Shown: positions 26,073 to 34,484, counted from the first letter of the stretch. The stretch is DNA of 64,000 bases from Myxococcales bacterium (GCA_013298625.1 JAAFIF010000029.1:1-64000), one strand, 5' to 3'. Translations and numbers: made by a program. Notes: generated by a model from the sequence alone, not told the origin.

Positions 26073-27178
26073 GCGATCACGTTTTGGTCACTGGATTTCC
26101 TCGGATGATCGCGCGTCGCGTGACGAGCGAGCTCGTCCTGCGCAGGCCCGAGGCGAGGGTGTCGCTGCTCGCGCGGGCGAAGTTCTTGGACGACGCGAAG
26201 GCCTTCGTTCAGACGCTCGGCGAGCGCGCGCGGGTCTCGGTGCTCGAGGGGGACTGCACGTCGATCGACCTGGGCTTGAGCGGCCCCGAGTGGAAGTCGC
26301 TTGCCCGAGGGCTGACCCACATCCAGCACCACGCGTACATCTCGTGGGAGAAGACCGAGCAGAGAGAGATCACCGCGCTCAACATCGGCGGGACCAAAGA
26401 GATCATCGAGCTCGCCCGCAACGCGCCGTCGCTCGAGCGTCTGGTGTTCGAGTCCACGGCGTCGGTCAGCGGCGATCGCACGGGGCGGGTCTTCGAAGCA
26501 GAGCTCGATCAGGGGCAGAGGTTTCGCACAGAGATCGAGCGCACGCGGTTCGTGGCCGAGCGCATCGTGCAGCGAGCCAGCGATGAGCTGCCCGTGACCG
26601 TGCTGCGCCCAGGGCTGATCGTCGGCGACTCGAAGACGGGAGAAATCGATCGGTTCGACGGGGTGTATCTCTTGGTGCTGCTGGTGTTGACGGCGCCGTC
26701 GGACCTGTCGCTGCCGCTGCCGGCGAGGGGGGATTCGCCGCTCAACCTGGTTCCGATTGATTATGTGGCCAGGGCGAGCGTGGCGGTGATGGACGACCCC
26801 GGAGCGCGCTCGCGCACGCTGCACCTGGTCGACCCCGCGCCGCTGCCCGCGCGCAAGGTGTTCGAGGTGCTGTCGGCCGCAGCGGGCCGGCGCATGCCGC
26901 GGGGGTTCATCCCGGCCAACGTCACGCGCGCCGTGCTCAACGCCCCTGGGCTCGAGCGGGTCCTGCGCTCGCCCCGCGCGTTCTTCGAACAACTGGCGAC
27001 CAATGTGGCGTACGACTCGCGCACCGCTCGGGACCTGCTCGACCCGTATGACATTCGCTGTCCATCGTTCGAACTGTACGCAGACACGATGGTGCAGCAC
27101 GTTCGAGACCGCCTCGCCGCGCGCAGGACACGCGACGAAGCGCGAGAAGTGACCGAGATCGACGACCCTCTCGCTTGA
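26069..27178 (+). CDS. Extended short-chain dehydrogenase/reductase-like protein (fatty acyl-CoA reductase type NAD-binding domain)
   Basis: 369 residues starting at a GTG inside the coaE stop. The N-terminus reads SDHVLVTGFPRMIARRV, the place of the TGxxGxxG dinucleotide motif of extended SDRs. Here the second and third glycines are replaced by Arg and Ala. Other SDR features remain: VLEGDC after strand 3, ALNIGGTKEIIELA, VFESTASVSGD, and VLRPGLIVGDSKTGE. A Tyr/Lys pair is not clear; TEIERTRFVAERIV occupies its site. Closest in style to thioester-reductase/male-sterility domains that act on acyl-CoA. Loss of glycines could mean altered cofactor binding. Confidence 0.7.
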   Translation: MSDHVLVTGFPRMIARRVTSELVLRRPEARVSLLARAKFLDDAKAFVQTLGERARVSVLEGDCTSIDLGLSGPEWKSLARGLTHIQHHAYISWEKTEQREITALNIGGTKEIIELARNAPSLERLVFESTASVSGDRTGRVFEAELDQGQRFRTEIERTRFVAERIVQRASDELPVTVLRPGLIVGDSKTGEIDRFDGVYLLVLLVLTAPSDLSLPLPARGDSPLNLVPIDYVARASVAVMDDPGARSRTLHLVDPAPLPARKVFEVLSAAAGRRMPRGFIPANVTRAVLNAPGLERVLRSPRAFFEQLATNVAYDSRTARDLLDPYDIRCPSFELYADTMVQHVRDRLAARRTRDEAREVTEIDDPLA

Positions 27179-27188
27179 AGCCTTTCGC

Positions 27189-27935
27189 ATGACCGACACG
27201 ACCCTCGACCGCGTGCAGCAAGCGCTCGGGTACCACTTCAAAGACACGCTGGCCTTGCGCGCGGCGCTCACGCACCGATCGTGGTCCTCCGAGCACCTCG
27301 GCAACAAAGAGCAGACCGAGCGCTACGGCGCCGACAACGAACGCCTGGAGTTTCTCGGTGATTCGATCCTCGGCGTGGTCGTGACCGACGCGCTCTGGCA
27401 CCGCTCGCCGGGCTCGTCCGAGGGCGTGCTCTCTCGCCTCCGCAGCGCCGTCGTCAACGAGGCCTCGCTCGCCGAGGTCGCGACGCGCACCAACGTCGGC
27501 GCCGCCCTTCGCCTCGGAAAGGGCGAAGAGCGCTCGGGCGGCCGCGCGCGCCCCTCGCTGCTCGCCGACGCGCTCGAAGCCGTCTTCGCAGCGGTGTACC
27601 TCGACGGCGGCTTCGAAGCGGCGCGCGCCGTGGTCATCCTCGCGCTCGGCGAGCGCATCGAGCAAGTGGTGGCCCTCGGCGTCGACGATCACAAATCCAC
27701 GCTGCAAGAGCGGCTGCAGGCCTCGCACAAGGTCACGCCGCGCTATCGCCTCGTGGCTACGTACGGCCCCGATCACGACCGCGAGCACGAGGTCGAGCTC
27801 GAGGCCGAGGGCATCGTGGTGGCGCGCGGCCGCGGGCGTTCGAAGAAGGACGCCGAGCAGGCCGCAGCCAAAGCCGCGCTCGAAGTGATGGACGCGCCCA
27901 AAGAGAGCGCCGCTGCGAAGGACGCGCTGCCGTGA
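27189..27935 (+). CDS. rnc: Ribonuclease III
   Basis: 248 residues. The RNase III signature NERLEFLGDSILGVVVTDAL gives Glu54 and Asp58, and LLADALEAVFAAVYLDGG gives Asp127 and Glu130, the four metal-binding catalytic residues. The C-terminal third (about 160-235) is a double-stranded-RNA-binding domain with STLQERLQA and GRSKKDAEQAAAKAAL. It cuts double-stranded RNA in rRNA processing and mRNA decay. It starts 10 bp after the SDR gene and overlaps dut by 4 bp. Confidence 0.95.
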   Translation: MTDTTLDRVQQALGYHFKDTLALRAALTHRSWSSEHLGNKEQTERYGADNERLEFLGDSILGVVVTDALWHRSPGSSEGVLSRLRSAVVNEASLAEVATRTNVGAALRLGKGEERSGGRARPSLLADALEAVFAAVYLDGGFEAARAVVILALGERIEQVVALGVDDHKSTLQERLQASHKVTPRYRLVATYGPDHDREHEVELEAEGIVVARGRGRSKKDAEQAAAKAALEVMDAPKESAAAKDALP

Positions 27936-28393
27936 GCGCCGAGCGCCCCACCGTTGCTTTGCGAGTGCAGCGGCTCGCGCACGCCAAGGACCTGCCGTTG
28001 CCGTCGTACGCGACGGACGGCGCTGCGGGGATGGACCTCGTCGCCGCGGTGACCGACGCCGTCGTGATCGAGGCCGGAGCGCGCGCCGTGATCCCAACGG
28101 GCCTCGCGATGGCGATCGCGCCGGGCTTCGAGGGGCAGGTGCGCGCGCGCTCGGGCCGGGCGCGGCGCGAGGGCCTCGCGTTGGTCAACGCTCCCGGGAC
28201 CATCGACGACGACTACCGGGGCGAAGTGCAGGTCCTGGTGATCAACCTCGGGCGAGAGGACCTCACCATCCGCCGGGGCGAGCGCTTCGCGCAGCTGGTG
28301 ATTTGTCCGGTATTTCGCGCAGACATCACCGAGGTCGACGAGATCGAGCCCACGGTGCGCGGCTCGGGCGGCTTCGGATCGACGGGACGTTGA
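27932..28393 (+). CDS. dut: Deoxyuridine 5'-triphosphate nucleotidohydrolase
   Basis: 153 residues with all five dUTPase motifs in order: GAAGMDL (30-36), RARSGRAR, GTIDDDYRGEVQ, RRGERFAQLVI and the flexible tail RGSGGFGSTG. It hydrolyses dUTP to dUMP and PPi as a trimer, keeping uracil out of DNA and feeding dTMP synthesis. Motif 2 has Arg in place of the usual Leu after RSG. GTG start inside the rnc stop (GTGA). Confidence 0.95.
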   Translation: MSAERPTVALRVQRLAHAKDLPLPSYATDGAAGMDLVAAVTDAVVIEAGARAVIPTGLAMAIAPGFEGQVRARSGRARREGLALVNAPGTIDDDYRGEVQVLVINLGREDLTIRRGERFAQLVICPVFRADITEVDEIEPTVRGSGGFGSTGR

Positions 28394-28465
28394 TCGTTCG
28401 ACGTTTCGTACGCTCGATCGCAAACATTCAGTGTACGATGGCTTTCGCCTGGAGCGTCGGACTAC

Positions 28466-30088
28466 GTGTCGCTGACCTGTCCATACTGCGCCGCACCGGT
28501 TGATCCGGGAGCGGCCGAGTGCAGCCACTGCGGAAGTGCGCTCGAACTGCCGGTCTCGATCGGCGACCTTCTCGATGGTCGCTTCGAGGTTCGGCGCGTC
28601 TTGGGCTTCGGTCCCCTCGGCACGACGTACACGGCGCGTGATCGCGTCAACAAGTGCGACGTGGTGCTGAAGGTGATCTCTCCGTCGCTCGTCCCGTCGG
28701 TGGGCGAGGCCGAGACGTTGGGGACGCAGCTGCAGATGTTCGAAGGGCGGCAGATCCAGGGGTGCGCGATGCACCTCGAGGTCGGGCTCGCCGACGACAT
28801 CTTGTACGTGACGTACCCGCGCGTCGACGGCGTGACGCTTCGCGAAGTGCTCGACGCGCGCGCGGCGCAAAACCTCGGGATCGCTCCTGAAGAAGCGCTG
28901 CGGCTGTTGCTCGCGATCGTCTCGGCGACCTCGGCGCTGCACTCGGCCACGCCGCACGGCGCGCTGCGGCCCGAGAACATCATGTTGACCCCGCGCGGGG
29001 TGGTGCTCACCAACGGCGCGATCGTGGGGTCGGTCTCGCCCGAGCGCATTCAGCCTCGGCTCCGCGCGTTTGCGCGGGCCGTCGCGTACGTCGCCCCCGA
29101 GGTGGCCGCGGGCAAGAAGGTCACGGCCACGGCAGACTTGTTCGCGATCGGCGCGATCGCCGCTGAATTGCTCTCGGGCACGCCGTCGCCGCACGGGCTC
29201 GAAGAAGCGGGCGTCAGCGCGGACCTCGCGGCGTCGATTCGGCAGCTGCTCGATCGCGATCGCACGAAACGTCCGGGAGCACAGGGCACGCTGCTCAACG
29301 GGCTGTCCAAGCACTGCGGGTTCGACCGCCGTCCGCCCGAGCCGCCGCTGCCCACGATCGAGGCGCCCAAGCAGAGCGAAGACGAGGGCGGCGACTCGAC
29401 GACGATCGCGCCTGCGCCCACGCAGAAGCGAGAGTCTGTCGCTGCGACGCCCGCGCCTGTGCCCGCGGCGGCGCCACAGCCAGCGATGCCGTTGCCCGCG
29501 ATGCCTTCGGTCTCGCGCCCCGCGCCGCCGCCGACGATGCAGCCGCAGCACCCCAATCACGTGCAGACGCAGCCCACGTTGCCCGCTGCGCGCGTGGGGA
29601 TCGGCCGCCCGATCAACGCGCCGGGCGGAGCTCCGCCGCCGCCGAGCGGACCGGCGAGACCGTCGATGCCAGCGTCGCCGAGCATTCCTGCGCGGCCGAG
29701 GCCGTCGGTGCCGCCCGCAGGAGCGAAGAGCGGGACGACCATTCCGCCGCCTGCTGGTGGGGCAGCGCCGAGTCGTCCGTCGATTCCGGGCGCCGCTGCG
29801 CGGCCCGCGATGCCGTCAGTGCCGAAGGTCGCGGGGCCCGGATCGCCCGTGACCGCGCCTGGGCCATTGGGGCCTGCTGCGCCTGCGCCGAGGGTTCCGA
29901 GGATCCCTGGGATTCCGGGCGCCCCTGCGCCGTCGCCGAGCGCGCCTGCTGCGCCGCGGCCTTCGCCCAAGCGCGGGCTCGACGACATCGATCCCAAGCT
30001 GCTCCAGGCTGCGCAGGCGCTGCGCGCCGAGCCCGTGCGGGAGTTCACCGACGTGGACACCGGCGAGATCGAGCTCATCGACGATTGA
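28466..30088 (+). CDS. Zinc-ribbon pseudokinase with Pro-rich tail
   Basis: 540 residues, GTG start. Residues 5-22 are a zinc ribbon (CPYC, CSHC). Residues 40-270 follow a bacterial Ser/Thr kinase: a glycine loop GFGPLGTTY (48-56) and the VVLKV lysine (Lys69). The catalytic loop reads HGALRPEN (164-171) instead of HRDLKPEN, and DFG is replaced by TNGA (182-185). Both catalytic Asp residues are therefore gone, although nucleotide binding may remain. Residues 300-500 are Pro/Ala-rich and disordered, ending in an acidic helix EFTDVDTGEIELIDD. A scaffold or sensor role is more likely than catalysis. It lies 72 bp after dut. Confidence 0.8.
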   Translation: MSLTCPYCAAPVDPGAAECSHCGSALELPVSIGDLLDGRFEVRRVLGFGPLGTTYTARDRVNKCDVVLKVISPSLVPSVGEAETLGTQLQMFEGRQIQGCAMHLEVGLADDILYVTYPRVDGVTLREVLDARAAQNLGIAPEEALRLLLAIVSATSALHSATPHGALRPENIMLTPRGVVLTNGAIVGSVSPERIQPRLRAFARAVAYVAPEVAAGKKVTATADLFAIGAIAAELLSGTPSPHGLEEAGVSADLAASIRQLLDRDRTKRPGAQGTLLNGLSKHCGFDRRPPEPPLPTIEAPKQSEDEGGDSTTIAPAPTQKRESVAATPAPVPAAAPQPAMPLPAMPSVSRPAPPPTMQPQHPNHVQTQPTLPAARVGIGRPINAPGGAPPPPSGPARPSMPASPSIPARPRPSVPPAGAKSGTTIPPPAGGAAPSRPSIPGAAARPAMPSVPKVAGPGSPVTAPGPLGPAAPAPRVPRIPGIPGAPAPSPSAPAAPRPSPKRGLDDIDPKLLQAAQALRAEPVREFTDVDTGEIELIDD

Positions 30089-30396
30089 GCGCGAAGGGGG
30101 AGCGGGGGTCCAGCTGCTGCGGGCGAGCTTCTGCGCGCCATCAAAGCTGGCGCGTTTGCGCGTGGCAGAGCCAACGTGCGCCCAGGCAACAGCCTGGGCT
30201 TAGGCAACCGCGGTTCTCCTCGTGAAACATCAGCGCTTCGTCACGCACGAGCTCCCGAGCGCTGTCACTCCGTTGCCTCAGCTCGGGCCTCGTGCCCGAG
30301 CGCTTGTCGGCTTCCGCACGGAAGCGCGCCGACTCTGACGGCGCGCGAGGACAACCGGGTTGCTTCCGCGCGCCATCAAAGACGGCGCTTGCGCTC
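30089..30396. other. Hairpin-rich intergenic island
   Basis: 308 bp between the pseudokinase and thioredoxin genes (tail to tail). It contains at least five strong dyads: GCGCCA/TGGCGC at 30135-30153, GCCCAGGC-AACA-GCCTGGGC at 30180-30199, GCTCGGGC/GCCCGAGC at 30281-30301, GCGCGCC-GA/CGGCGCGC at about 30324-30345, and GCGCC/GGCGC at 30370-30388. The direct repeat GCGCGCCATCAAAG occurs at 30133 and 30368. The first and last could end transcription of the two flanking genes; no gene is supported. Confidence 0.65.
30180..30201 (+). terminator. Hairpin terminator candidate after the pseudokinase gene
   Basis: Perfect 8-bp stem GCCCAGGC/GCCTGGGC with loop AACA, followed by TTAGG. It lies 92 bp past the stop codon. 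There is no long T run, so intrinsic termination is uncertain. Confidence 0.4.
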
Positions 30397-30723
30397 TCAG
30401 AGCTCGTCTTTGAACAGCGCGACGAGCTTGGGCTTCGGAACGAGCCCGACCTGACGCTTCACTTCGCGTCCGCCCTTCACCACGATCACCGTGGGGACGC
30501 CACGGATGCCGAAGCGCGCGGCGACGTTGGGCGAGACGTCGATGTCGACCTTCACGACCTTGAGCTTGCCTGCGTATTCGCCGGCGACCTCTTTGACTGC
30601 GGGCTCGAGGGCTTTGCAGGGCCCGCACCAGACGGCGCTAAAGTCAACGAGCACGGGGATGTCCGACGAGATGACTTCGGCGTCGAAGGTCTGGTCGTCC
30701 ACTGTCTGAATGCCTTGAGCCAT
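30397..30723 (-). CDS. trxA: Thioredoxin
   Basis: 108 residues, a full thioredoxin domain. Active site WCGPC (Cys33, Cys36) in DFSAVWCGPCKALEP, the conserved cis-proline in GIRGVPTVIVV (Pro77), and a normal C-terminal helix. It reduces disulphides in cytoplasmic proteins with electrons from thioredoxin reductase. GAAGGAGAG lies just before the ATG as ribosome site. It is the last gene of a minus-strand run from the M16 peptidase. Confidence 0.95.
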   Translation of the reverse strand: MAQGIQTVDDQTFDAEVISSDIPVLVDFSAVWCGPCKALEPAVKEVAGEYAGKLKVVKVDIDVSPNVAARFGIRGVPTVIVVKGGREVKRQVGLVPKPKLVALFKDEL

Positions 30724-30879
30724 TGAACTCTCCTTCAGGGGGTCGATGCGCGAGCGCGAGCTTGTTTGGATACGTCGCGCACGAGAGCAGAGACCATGGC
30801 GAACGGCACCCTCAGTGTCAACGTGTCGACAGCGACTCTGCGCCGATGGCGGGCGCGAGCGAGCGCGTTTGCGAGGGAG

Positions 30880-31839
30880 TTATCGCAGCGCGCGCATCTT
30901 CACGGTCGCGTCGGGAGGGACCGACGGACGCTGGTGATCTGCGTGCGTTTGGCATGCGAGGCGCGCGCGTTGGACGGTGGCTTCGACGAGGTCGAAGACC
31001 TGCTCGGGGCGCAGCTTCGAGCGCGATCCGTCGGCGTTGCGGGGCGCGCCGCCGATGGTGCTGCCGCCGCCCCAGCCGGGCTCGATCTTGCCGAGCGTCT
31101 GCAAGATCTCGACGACGGGAAAGAACTTCACGAACTCGCTTCTCTTCGCGACCGTGTAGCCGTAGGTGCCGTCGGGGAGCTGCCGGTAGAGCACCACGCG
31201 GGTGTGTCCGTCGCGAAAGAGCGCGGCGTGCGCGCGGGTGCCGACCGTGCGCGCGAGCACCCAGTCGGTCCCGCGGTGCTCGATCACGTAGCTCTCGTCG
31301 ATCTCGAACTTGGTGACGTCGGCGCGCACTTGTCCGTGCGTGTACACATCGACGCGGCGGCTCATGTCGCCGAGCAGCCGGGCGAGCTGCGGGTTGTTCA
31401 TGGTCCAGTAGGACCCGTCGGCGCGCGCGGTGGTCTCGGGTTCAGAGAGCCACTCGACGACGTGGCGCATGGCTTCGCCGATGGGCCAGGCGCCCGAGTG
31501 CGCGTCGAGGTGACCTGCGGACACGACGAGCTGACCGACGAGCTCTTCGGCCGCGCGGTGAGGGTTGGCGAGGAGCCAGAGGGAGAGCGCAGTATCGAGG
31601 TCGACGTCGTTGCAAAAGACCGTGAATCCTGCGGGATCCAGGCCGAGGACGATGGCGTCGCGCACTTGCTCGCACGTGGCGCGCGTGGCGTGTCGCACGC
31701 AGCCGCCGTGGTGGTCGAAGCTGTAGCGCTCGCACTCGGCGTCGATCGCCGGCCCTTGCACATACCCGTCGAGCGCGATGCTGCGCGGAGGTAGCGCTTC
31801 GAACGGAACGACCCGTCCGCGCTCAATCACCAGCTTCAT
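30880..31839 (-). CDS. DHH-motif protein of unknown function
   Basis: 319 residues from the ATG starting MKLVIERGRVVPFEALPPRS. Near residue 45 it has RYSFDHHGGCVRHATRATCE and, about 30 residues on, FCNDVDLDTALSLWLLA. A DHH triad followed by a DxD-like acidic strand is the arrangement of metal ligands in DHH phosphoesterases. The usual DHHA1 domain is not evident. A metal-dependent phosphatase or nuclease activity is possible but not shown. The rest is alpha/beta with DESYVIEHRGTDWVLARTVG. It follows the SprT-like gene by 53 bp. Confidence 0.55.
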   Translation of the reverse strand: MKLVIERGRVVPFEALPPRSIALDGYVQGPAIDAECERYSFDHHGGCVRHATRATCEQVRDAIVLGLDPAGFTVFCNDVDLDTALSLWLLANPHRAAEELVGQLVVSAGHLDAHSGAWPIGEAMRHVVEWLSEPETTARADGSYWTMNNPQLARLLGDMSRRVDVYTHGQVRADVTKFEIDESYVIEHRGTDWVLARTVGTRAHAALFRDGHTRVVLYRQLPDGTYGYTVAKRSEFVKFFPVVEILQTLGKIEPGWGGGSTIGGAPRNADGSRSKLRPEQVFDLVEATVQRARLACQTHADHQRPSVPPDATVKMRALR

Positions 31840-31892
31840 CGTAGAGGCAACACCTACTGCACTGCAGGTGCGACGGCAAGTGAGAGCGGCGT

Positions 31893-32702
31893 TCAGCGCT
31901 GGTGTTGCGCGCGTCGATCGCGTGTGCGTGTGGCGATGAGGCGCGCGAGGTTGTCGCGCTCCCACTGTTGCGCGCGGTCGAAGTCGGCGAAGGCGCGCTC
32001 GCGCTCGCGGAAGATCGCGCTGTGAAAATCCCGCCGTCCATCGCGTTCGGGCGCGGGCACGACGTGGTGGAGCATCTCGTGAAAGACCACCCACTCGACG
32101 AAGAAGCGCGGCACCCACGCCTGGTCGAGCGCGGGGTGAATTCGTATCGAGCGCGACTCGAGCAGGTACACGCCCATGCGGATCGTGCGTCGACCGCGGC
32201 GTCCGCGGGCGGTCCCCGACCGTCCCCAGCCGATGGGAAGCGAGACGTCGGAGTCGAAGTACCGCTGCGAGAGCGCGCGCTGGATGTCGGCGAGGTCGTG
32301 CACCGAACCGCGCGCGCGCAGCGGCGGGCTGCGCCTCGGTCGCGCGGCGATGGTGTGCTGTCGCTGCTCGATAAATTGGTCGATGGCTCGTCCCGCGGCG
32401 GCGTCGCCGCGCGCGATGTACGAGCCGACCGCGTCGATGACGTCCTGCGGCGCGTCGACGAACATCCTGTGCAACCGCAGCGAGCGCACGCCGTTGTGAA
32501 AGCGCGTCGAGAGCATCGTGTGCGAGTTGTCCGTCAGCCGCAGCCGCACCTCTTGGCGGGCGCTGTGGGTGATGCGAGCTTCGAGCGCGAGCCGGGCCTG
32601 CTCGGGGTCGCGCGCGCCACGGGCGGCGTCGATCGCGCTCGCTTGGGCGCGGTCGATCAGGGCGTCGAGGGTGAGCTGCGCGGCGCGCGGCGAGCGGTCC
32701 AT
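31893..32702 (-). CDS. SprT-like metallopeptidase-fold protein
   Basis: 269 residues. The C-terminal half reads IRIHPALDQAWVPRFFVEWV then VFHEMLHHVVP. His208, Glu209 and His212 form the HExxH site, and His227 in DFHSAIF is the likely third ligand, as in SprT/Spartan-like peptidases. The N-terminal half is helical (ITHSARQEVRLRLTDNSHTM) without a recognised domain. The C-terminal zinc ribbon of many SprT proteins is missing. Eukaryotic relatives degrade DNA-protein crosslinks; bacterial roles are unknown. The neighbour upstream is an M16 peptidase gene. Confidence 0.7.
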   Translation of the reverse strand: MDRSPRAAQLTLDALIDRAQASAIDAARGARDPEQARLALEARITHSARQEVRLRLTDNSHTMLSTRFHNGVRSLRLHRMFVDAPQDVIDAVGSYIARGDAAAGRAIDQFIEQRQHTIAARPRRSPPLRARGSVHDLADIQRALSQRYFDSDVSLPIGWGRSGTARGRRGRRTIRMGVYLLESRSIRIHPALDQAWVPRFFVEWVVFHEMLHHVVPAPERDGRRDFHSAIFRERERAFADFDRAQQWERDNLARLIATRTRDRRAQHQR

Positions 32703-32791
32703 GGACTCAGCGGTGAGCAGGGCGACACAGAGGTTGATGAACGGCGCGAGTGTGCACCAACAGGGCGCGAGGCGTCAGGTTTCGCGGGGCG

Positions 32792-34177
32792 CTAGCCGCT
32801 CCATCGGGCGCTGAGCGCGGCGCGGGCGACGGCGGGGCGCACGAGGACGCGCGCAGGTGGGCGCCACGCTCCTGTGCAGAGCGCCCTGGAGAATCGCTCG
32901 CGAAACGCGCGCGTCGCGCTGCGCGTGGCCTTGAGCTCTTCGGCCGAGAGGTCTCCGACGAGCGTGAGGTTGAGGCGCATCGGCGTGAACACCACGCGCG
33001 CGGCGCGGCGGACGGCGCTCGCGTCGAGCCGGTCGAGCGACTCGCGCACGCGGTCGAGCTCGAGCCTGCGTCCCCACAGGGCGCTCGAGCCGTACTCGCG
33101 CGCGAGGGCGTGCGGGTCGTCAGCGAGGGCGTCGATCTCGAAGGCGTAGCGGTGCACGGCCTTCTCGACCTCGGCGTCCGTGGGCCCGTCGAGCGCGAGG
33201 TCGCCGAGCATGGTGAGCACCTCGCGCACGAGGCGAGGGACGCTCTCGTGGGCGACGCTGGCGCCGACGTCGAAGACGCCGACGTCACGAAACAGCTCGA
33301 GCCCAGCGCTGACGTCGTAGGCGAGGCCGAGCTCGTCGCAGATGCGACGGTGCAGTCGCGTGGACATGCCGTCGTGCAGGACGCGGGCGAGGATTTCGAT
33401 GGCGCGCGCCATCTCGGCGCTCTCGCCGGGCGTGGCGAAGCCGAGGCGAACGCACGTCTGGCTCCCCATGCGCGGCGCGTACTCGATGCGCGCGCGGCGC
33501 TGTCGAACGCGGGCCGGCTGCGGGAGCCTCGGCTCGCCGGGCGCGAGCGTCGAGAACCCGTCGTTGATGAGGTCGAGCACGCGCTTGGGCTTGTGCGGCG
33601 AGCACACGGCCACCACGACGTTGTTGCCTACGTAGTAGTGCTGGTGGTGCGCGCGGAGGTGACGCTCGGTGAAGCGGTCGAGGTTGGCGAGCGTTCCGGT
33701 GATGGGGAGGCCGAGGGGGTGGGGGCTGAAGACTTGTTGGCGAGAGAGCGAGTCGGGGTCGAGCAGGCGGAGGTTGTCGTCGAGGTTCTCGAGGATCTCT
33801 TCGCGCACGATGGCCTTCTCGACGTCGAGCTGCCCCATCGCGGGCGTGCACAGCATCGCCCCCACCAGCGAGCACGCGCGCCCCACGGCGTCGGGCGGAA
33901 CCGAGATCTCGTACGTGCTGTAATCCGAGTGCGTCGTCGCGGTCAGGTCTCCGCCCAGCCGCTCGATGGCGTCGTTGAGCGCGTGGGCGTCCGAGTGCGT
34001 CGCGGTCCCGCGAAAGAGCATGTGTTCGAGCAGGTGCGAGAGGCCGTTGTTCGACGGCGTCTCGTAGCGTGAGCCCACTCCAACGAGGGCGGTGACGACG
34101 GCGCGGTGAAGGTGGGGGCGGTGGATGACCGCGGTACGGATTCCGTTCGGCAGCGAACCGAAGGCGACGCTGTGCAT
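32792..34177 (-). CDS. M16 family zinc peptidase (insulinase/processing-peptidase type)
   Basis: 461 residues in two homologous halves. The first has the inverted zinc motif SHLLEHMLFRGT (His48, Glu51, His52) and the distal ligand in VEKAIVREEILENLDD (Glu126/127). The second half holds the usual LRAHHQHYYVGNN and FATPGESAEMARAIEIL regions. Length matches single-unit bacterial M16B peptidases, which often work as dimers and degrade peptides or process precursors. No signal peptide is visible, so it may be cytoplasmic or use another export route. A pair of 29-bp elements is in its upstream region. Confidence 0.9.
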   Translation of the reverse strand: MHSVAFGSLPNGIRTAVIHRPHLHRAVVTALVGVGSRYETPSNNGLSHLLEHMLFRGTATHSDAHALNDAIERLGGDLTATTHSDYSTYEISVPPDAVGRACSLVGAMLCTPAMGQLDVEKAIVREEILENLDDNLRLLDPDSLSRQQVFSPHPLGLPITGTLANLDRFTERHLRAHHQHYYVGNNVVVAVCSPHKPKRVLDLINDGFSTLAPGEPRLPQPARVRQRRARIEYAPRMGSQTCVRLGFATPGESAEMARAIEILARVLHDGMSTRLHRRICDELGLAYDVSAGLELFRDVGVFDVGASVAHESVPRLVREVLTMLGDLALDGPTDAEVEKAVHRYAFEIDALADDPHALAREYGSSALWGRRLELDRVRESLDRLDASAVRRAARVVFTPMRLNLTLVGDLSAEELKATRSATRAFRERFSRALCTGAWRPPARVLVRPAVARAALSARWSG

Positions 34178-34361
34178 TCCTCCGGTCTAGTCAGCGAGAC
34201 CCCCTCCGTGCAAGCTGACGAGGACATTCTACGTCCATTGAATAGACCGCTGAGAAGGGGCATCGATGCGAGCGACCACGGTTTGTACTTTGAAAATATT
34301 GGTAAATTCAGCGCTTCGAACGGGCGGAGCTACGCTTGGCTGATCTGTTGTTCAGTTTGCT

Positions 34362-34390
34362 CGGGGACGGTGTTCGAACCTTCACGAACG
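34362..34390 (-). repeat. 29-bp dispersed element, copy D
   Basis: On the minus strand it begins CGTTCGTGAAGG and ends GAACACCGTCCCCG. It points towards the M16 gene, whose start is about 185 bp away. It forms an inverted pair with copy C. Confidence 0.8.
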
Positions 34391-34432
34391 CGATAAACCG
34401 TTGAAATCGTGTGAAGTGCCCGACTGGTCACG

Positions 34433-34461
34433 AGTTCGTGAACGATTGAACACCGTCCCCG
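34433..34461 (+). repeat. 29-bp dispersed element, copy C
   Basis: Begins AGTTCGTGAAC and ends GAACACCGTCCCCG. It ends 23 bp before the ATG of the small open frame at 34485 and 142 bp before the membrane-protein gene at 34604. Inverted with respect to copy D. Confidence 0.85.
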
Positions 34462-34484
34462 GCGGCGGTGAGACGATCGCCTCG

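Larger units (their letters stand above)
34178..34484. other. Divergent promoter region with an AT-rich core and two dispersed elements
   Basis: About 300 bp between the M16 gene (minus) and the small open frame at 34485 (plus). A visibly AT-richer core (34285-34320, TTTGAAAATATTGG) is unusual for this window. Copies D (34362-34390, minus) and C (34433-34461, plus) of the 29-bp element face away from each other here, with about 42 bp between them. No gene is supported. Confidence 0.6.

Noticed and set aside
34371-34380. GTTCGAACC resembling a tRNA T-loop
   Set aside because: It is part of copy D of the 29-bp element. No acceptor stem, anticodon arm or CCA end can be fitted around it.
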